Shown here: one piece after another, positions 62,275 to 64,000 of the stretch
Numbering within the stretch: the stretch's first letter is position 1
Layout of the letters: every line of letters begins with the position of its first letter
Assembly: GCF_902859805.1 (NCBI RefSeq)
Contig: NZ_CADIKC010000004.1
Span: 496,001 to 560,000, forward strand
Source: Paraburkholderia sediminicola
Lineage (GTDB): Bacteria > Pseudomonadota > Gammaproteobacteria > Burkholderiales > Burkholderiaceae
DNA: 64,000 bases
Direction: 5' to 3'
Notes under the pieces: generated by a model
Databases searched by the model: none
What the model was told of the DNA's origin: nothing
The model's input: only the letters and a program-made list of their open reading frames with translations
Position numbers and translations under genes: made by a program

Positions 62275-63050
62275 GCTACGCGCCTTCCCTGTTTGGCGGC
62301 AGCACGCCTGCCGCGACGCCCGCCCCCATGACCGAGCCGAGCTATCAGGTCCGCTCGCTGCTCGATCTGCTGTACGACGGTTTCTTCATGCTGTTTCTGT
62401 TGAAGAACGGCCGCGAGCCCGGCGAAGCGCACGAATTCAGCCAGCGCATCCAGCAGTTTCTCGGCGACTTCGAGCGCGGCGCGAAAAAGCTCAATGCGTC
62501 GGCGGAAGATGTCTACGCGTCCAAGTTTGCGTTCTGCGCCGCGATCGACGAATCGGTGTTGTCGTCGACCTTCAAGATTCGCACGGAATGGGAGCGCCGG
62601 CCGTTGCAACTGGTGCTGTTTGGCGAGCAACTGGCAGGCGAGAAGTTCTTCCAGTATCTCGAGGAATGCCGTGCGCAGGGCGCCGCGCGTTTGCAGTCGC
62701 TCGAAGTGTTCCACATGTGCCTGCTGCTCGGCTTCCAGGGCAAGTATCTGCTCGAAGGACCGGAGAAGCTCGCCTATCTGACCGCGCGCATCGGCGACGA
62801 AATCGCGCATATGAAGGGCAAGCGCGCACCGTTCGCACCGCATTGGCCGCTGCCGGATCAGGTCGCGCACCGGCTCAAGCGCGAGGTGCCGTTGTGGTCG
62901 ATCGGCGCGGTGTTCGCGCTGGTTGGACTGCTCGCCTATCTCGGCCTGAACACCTACCTGAAAGATCAGACGTTGCGCACACTTGCACCGTATTCGCAGG
63001 TGGTCAAACTCGGTCCGCAATCGGCCACGTTGACGATTTCGCTGCCGTAA
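62271..63050 (+). CDS. tssL: T6SS membrane protein TssL (DotU family), no peptidoglycan-binding domain
   Basis: 259 residues. The cytoplasmic helix-bundle domain (about 25-205) has the DotU core LLDLLYDGFFMLFLLKNG and ALCAAIDES-type FAFCAAIDESV, then TEWERRPLQLVLFGEQLAGEKFF. One transmembrane helix lies at about 208-228, leaving about 30 residues in the periplasm. There is no OmpA, SPOR or other peptidoglycan-binding extension. It binds TssM and TssK. A strong terminator follows. Confidence 0.95.
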   Translation: MSYAPSLFGGSTPAATPAPMTEPSYQVRSLLDLLYDGFFMLFLLKNGREPGEAHEFSQRIQQFLGDFERGAKKLNASAEDVYASKFAFCAAIDESVLSSTFKIRTEWERRPLQLVLFGEQLAGEKFFQYLEECRAQGAARLQSLEVFHMCLLLGFQGKYLLEGPEKLAYLTARIGDEIAHMKGKRAPFAPHWPLPDQVAHRLKREVPLWSIGAVFALVGLLAYLGLNTYLKDQTLRTLAPYSQVVKLGPQSATLTISLP

Positions 63051-63073
63051 ATCAGAACCACAACGCGTAATGA

Positions 63074-63105
63074 AAAAAGCGGCCCGTAAAAACGGGCCGC
63101 TTTTT
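63074..63105 (+). terminator. Rho-independent terminator after tssL (bidirectional)
   Basis: AAAAAGCGGCCCGT (63074-63087) pairs with ACGGGCCGCTTTTT (63092-63105) around loop AAAA, ending in five T. A matching A-run on the left makes it usable for the convergent zwf as well. Confidence 0.93.
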
Positions 63106-63167
63106 CTGGTGCGAGACAAACGCTTCGAAGCGTCGACGTACCGCCGACGCCTGACTGCCTGCTCTGC

Positions 63168-64000
63168 TTACTGCGACTCTTCCGCCCACACGGCGTTTTC
63201 ACGCGCCATCAGCGCCGTCGACGCAGCCGGCCCAAACGTGCCAGCCGTATAACCACGCGGCTTGTCGCCCGACTTGGCCCAGCCGTCCAGAATCGGCTCG
63301 GCCCACGCCCATGCGGCTTCCAGTTCGTCGCGGCGCATGAAGTGCGTGAGGCGTCCGCGAATCACGTCGATCAACAAACGCTCGTACGCTTCCGCGCGAC
63401 GCTCGGTGAAGGCCTGCTGCAAGTCGAGGTTCAGATTCACCGGCAGCATATGCATGCCGCTGCCCGGTTCCTTCGCAAGCATCTGCAACTGGATCGACTC
63501 TTCCGGCTGCAACTGGATCACGAGACGGTTGCCGTAATTGCGCCCGCCGCTCGGAATGATCGAGAACGGCAGTTCGGAAAACTCGATAACGATTTCCGAT
63601 ACCTTCTTCTGCAGACGCTTGCCGGTGCGCAGGTAAAACGGCACGTTGGCCCAGCGCCAGTTGTTGATATGCGCGCGCAACGCGACGAAAGTCTCGGCGC
63701 GGCTGTTTGCCGGCACGTTGTCTTCCTCGAGGTAGCCCTTCACCGGCTCGCCGTTTACCGCGCCGGCCGTGTATTGGCCGCGCACGGTATCGCGCGCGAT
63801 ATCCTCGGGCGTCATGGGACGCAGCGAGCGCAGCACCTTGAGCTTCTCGTCGCGTACCGCATCCGGATCGAGCGATACCGGCGGCTCCATGGCGACGATG
63901 CACAGCAGCTGCAGCAAGTGGTTCTGCACCATGTCGCGCAGCGCGCCGGTTTTATCGTAAAAGCCCGCGCGGCTGCCTACCCCGACCTCTTCGGCCACGG
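63168..64000 (-). CDS. zwf: Glucose-6-phosphate dehydrogenase, C-terminal part (zwf, truncated by window)
   Basis: The gene enters from the right edge and runs on the minus strand; the last 277 residues are visible and the N-terminal NADP-binding domain lies outside the window. The visible segments AEEVGVGSRAGFYDKTGALRDMVQNH (in pieces), PFYLRTGKRL and the closing FGPAASTALMARENAVW match the G6PDH C-terminal domain, which carries part of the substrate and dimer interface. The enzyme oxidises glucose 6-phosphate and supplies NADPH through the oxidative pentose/Entner-Doudoroff routes. It is convergent with tssL. Confidence 0.95.
   Translation of the reverse strand, partial: VAEEVGVGSRAGFYDKTGALRDMVQNHLLQLLCIVAMEPPVSLDPDAVRDEKLKVLRSLRPMTPEDIARDTVRGQYTAGAVNGEPVKGYLEEDNVPANSRAETFVALRAHINNWRWANVPFYLRTGKRLQKKVSEIVIEFSELPFSIIPSGGRNYGNRLVIQLQPEESIQLQMLAKEPGSGMHMLPVNLNLDLQQAFTERRAEAYERLLIDVIRGRLTHFMRRDELEAAWAWAEPILDGWAKSGDKPRGYTAGTFGPAASTALMARENAVWAEESQ

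Noticed and set aside
1..64000. tRNA, rRNA, CRISPR, prophage or insertion-sequence features
   Set aside because: None was recognised on reading both strands.

Overview
The window is a 64 kb piece of a GC-rich proteobacterial chromosome, most likely Burkholderia sensu lato and probably Paraburkholderia. The clues are a DUF3331-type small protein, an OmpC-type trimeric porin ending in Phe, many LysR/AraC regulators, and a type VI secretion (T6SS) locus whose gene order matches the Burkholderia T6SS-1 type as I remember it. No rRNA, tRNA, CRISPR array, prophage or insertion sequence was recognised.

Left part (1-17 kb): the 3' end of an unidentified gene, an Asp-nucleophile alpha/beta hydrolase, an NlpD-like lipoprotein with a degenerate LytM domain, a small DUF3465-like protein, and a three-gene operon with 4-bp overlaps for a periplasmic molybdenum hydroxylase (Mo subunit, 2Fe-2S subunit, triheme cytochrome c) closed by a strong terminator. 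Next come a DeoR regulator divergent from a NudK-type Nudix hydrolase (three phased TTGCACGA repeats lie in the regulator's upstream region), a small membrane protein, a porin, an OpgC-like membrane protein, a secreted esterase, an AI-2E-family permease and a DUF3331 protein.

Middle part (17.5-41 kb): a stand-alone B12-dependent ribonucleotide reductase; a cytoplasm-facing SoeABC-like sulfite dehydrogenase operon; a D-2-hydroxyacid dehydrogenase; a PAS-PAS-GGDEF protein; two VOC proteins; and a two-component system divergent from an operon encoding a secreted beta-rich protein, a cytochrome b561 and a sulfite-oxidase-fold molybdoprotein. This last arrangement resembles E. coli HprRS/MsrPQ, and a Pho-box-like direct repeat lies between the two operons. 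Then follow an AraC regulator/zinc alcohol dehydrogenase pair, an inverted pair of about 250-bp hairpin repeats, two LysR regulators, a lipoprotein-type nucleoside hydrolase and a PRISE-like SDR enzyme with an in-frame 12-bp tandem repeat.

Right part (41-63 kb): a complete T6SS core. tagX-tssM-tagF-OmpA/TagN run on the + strand and converge at a bidirectional terminator on the minus-strand operon tagM-tssB-tssC-hcp-tssE-tssF-tssG-tssH-tssA. tssJ-tssK-tssL diverge from tagM. Together they encode the sheath (B/C), tube (Hcp), baseplate (A,E,F,G,K), membrane complex (J,L,M), recycling ATPase (H), the peptidoglycan hydrolase TagX and the repressor TagF. No vgrG, PAAR or effector gene is present, so the spike and cargo must be encoded elsewhere. 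The window ends inside zwf (glucose-6-phosphate dehydrogenase).
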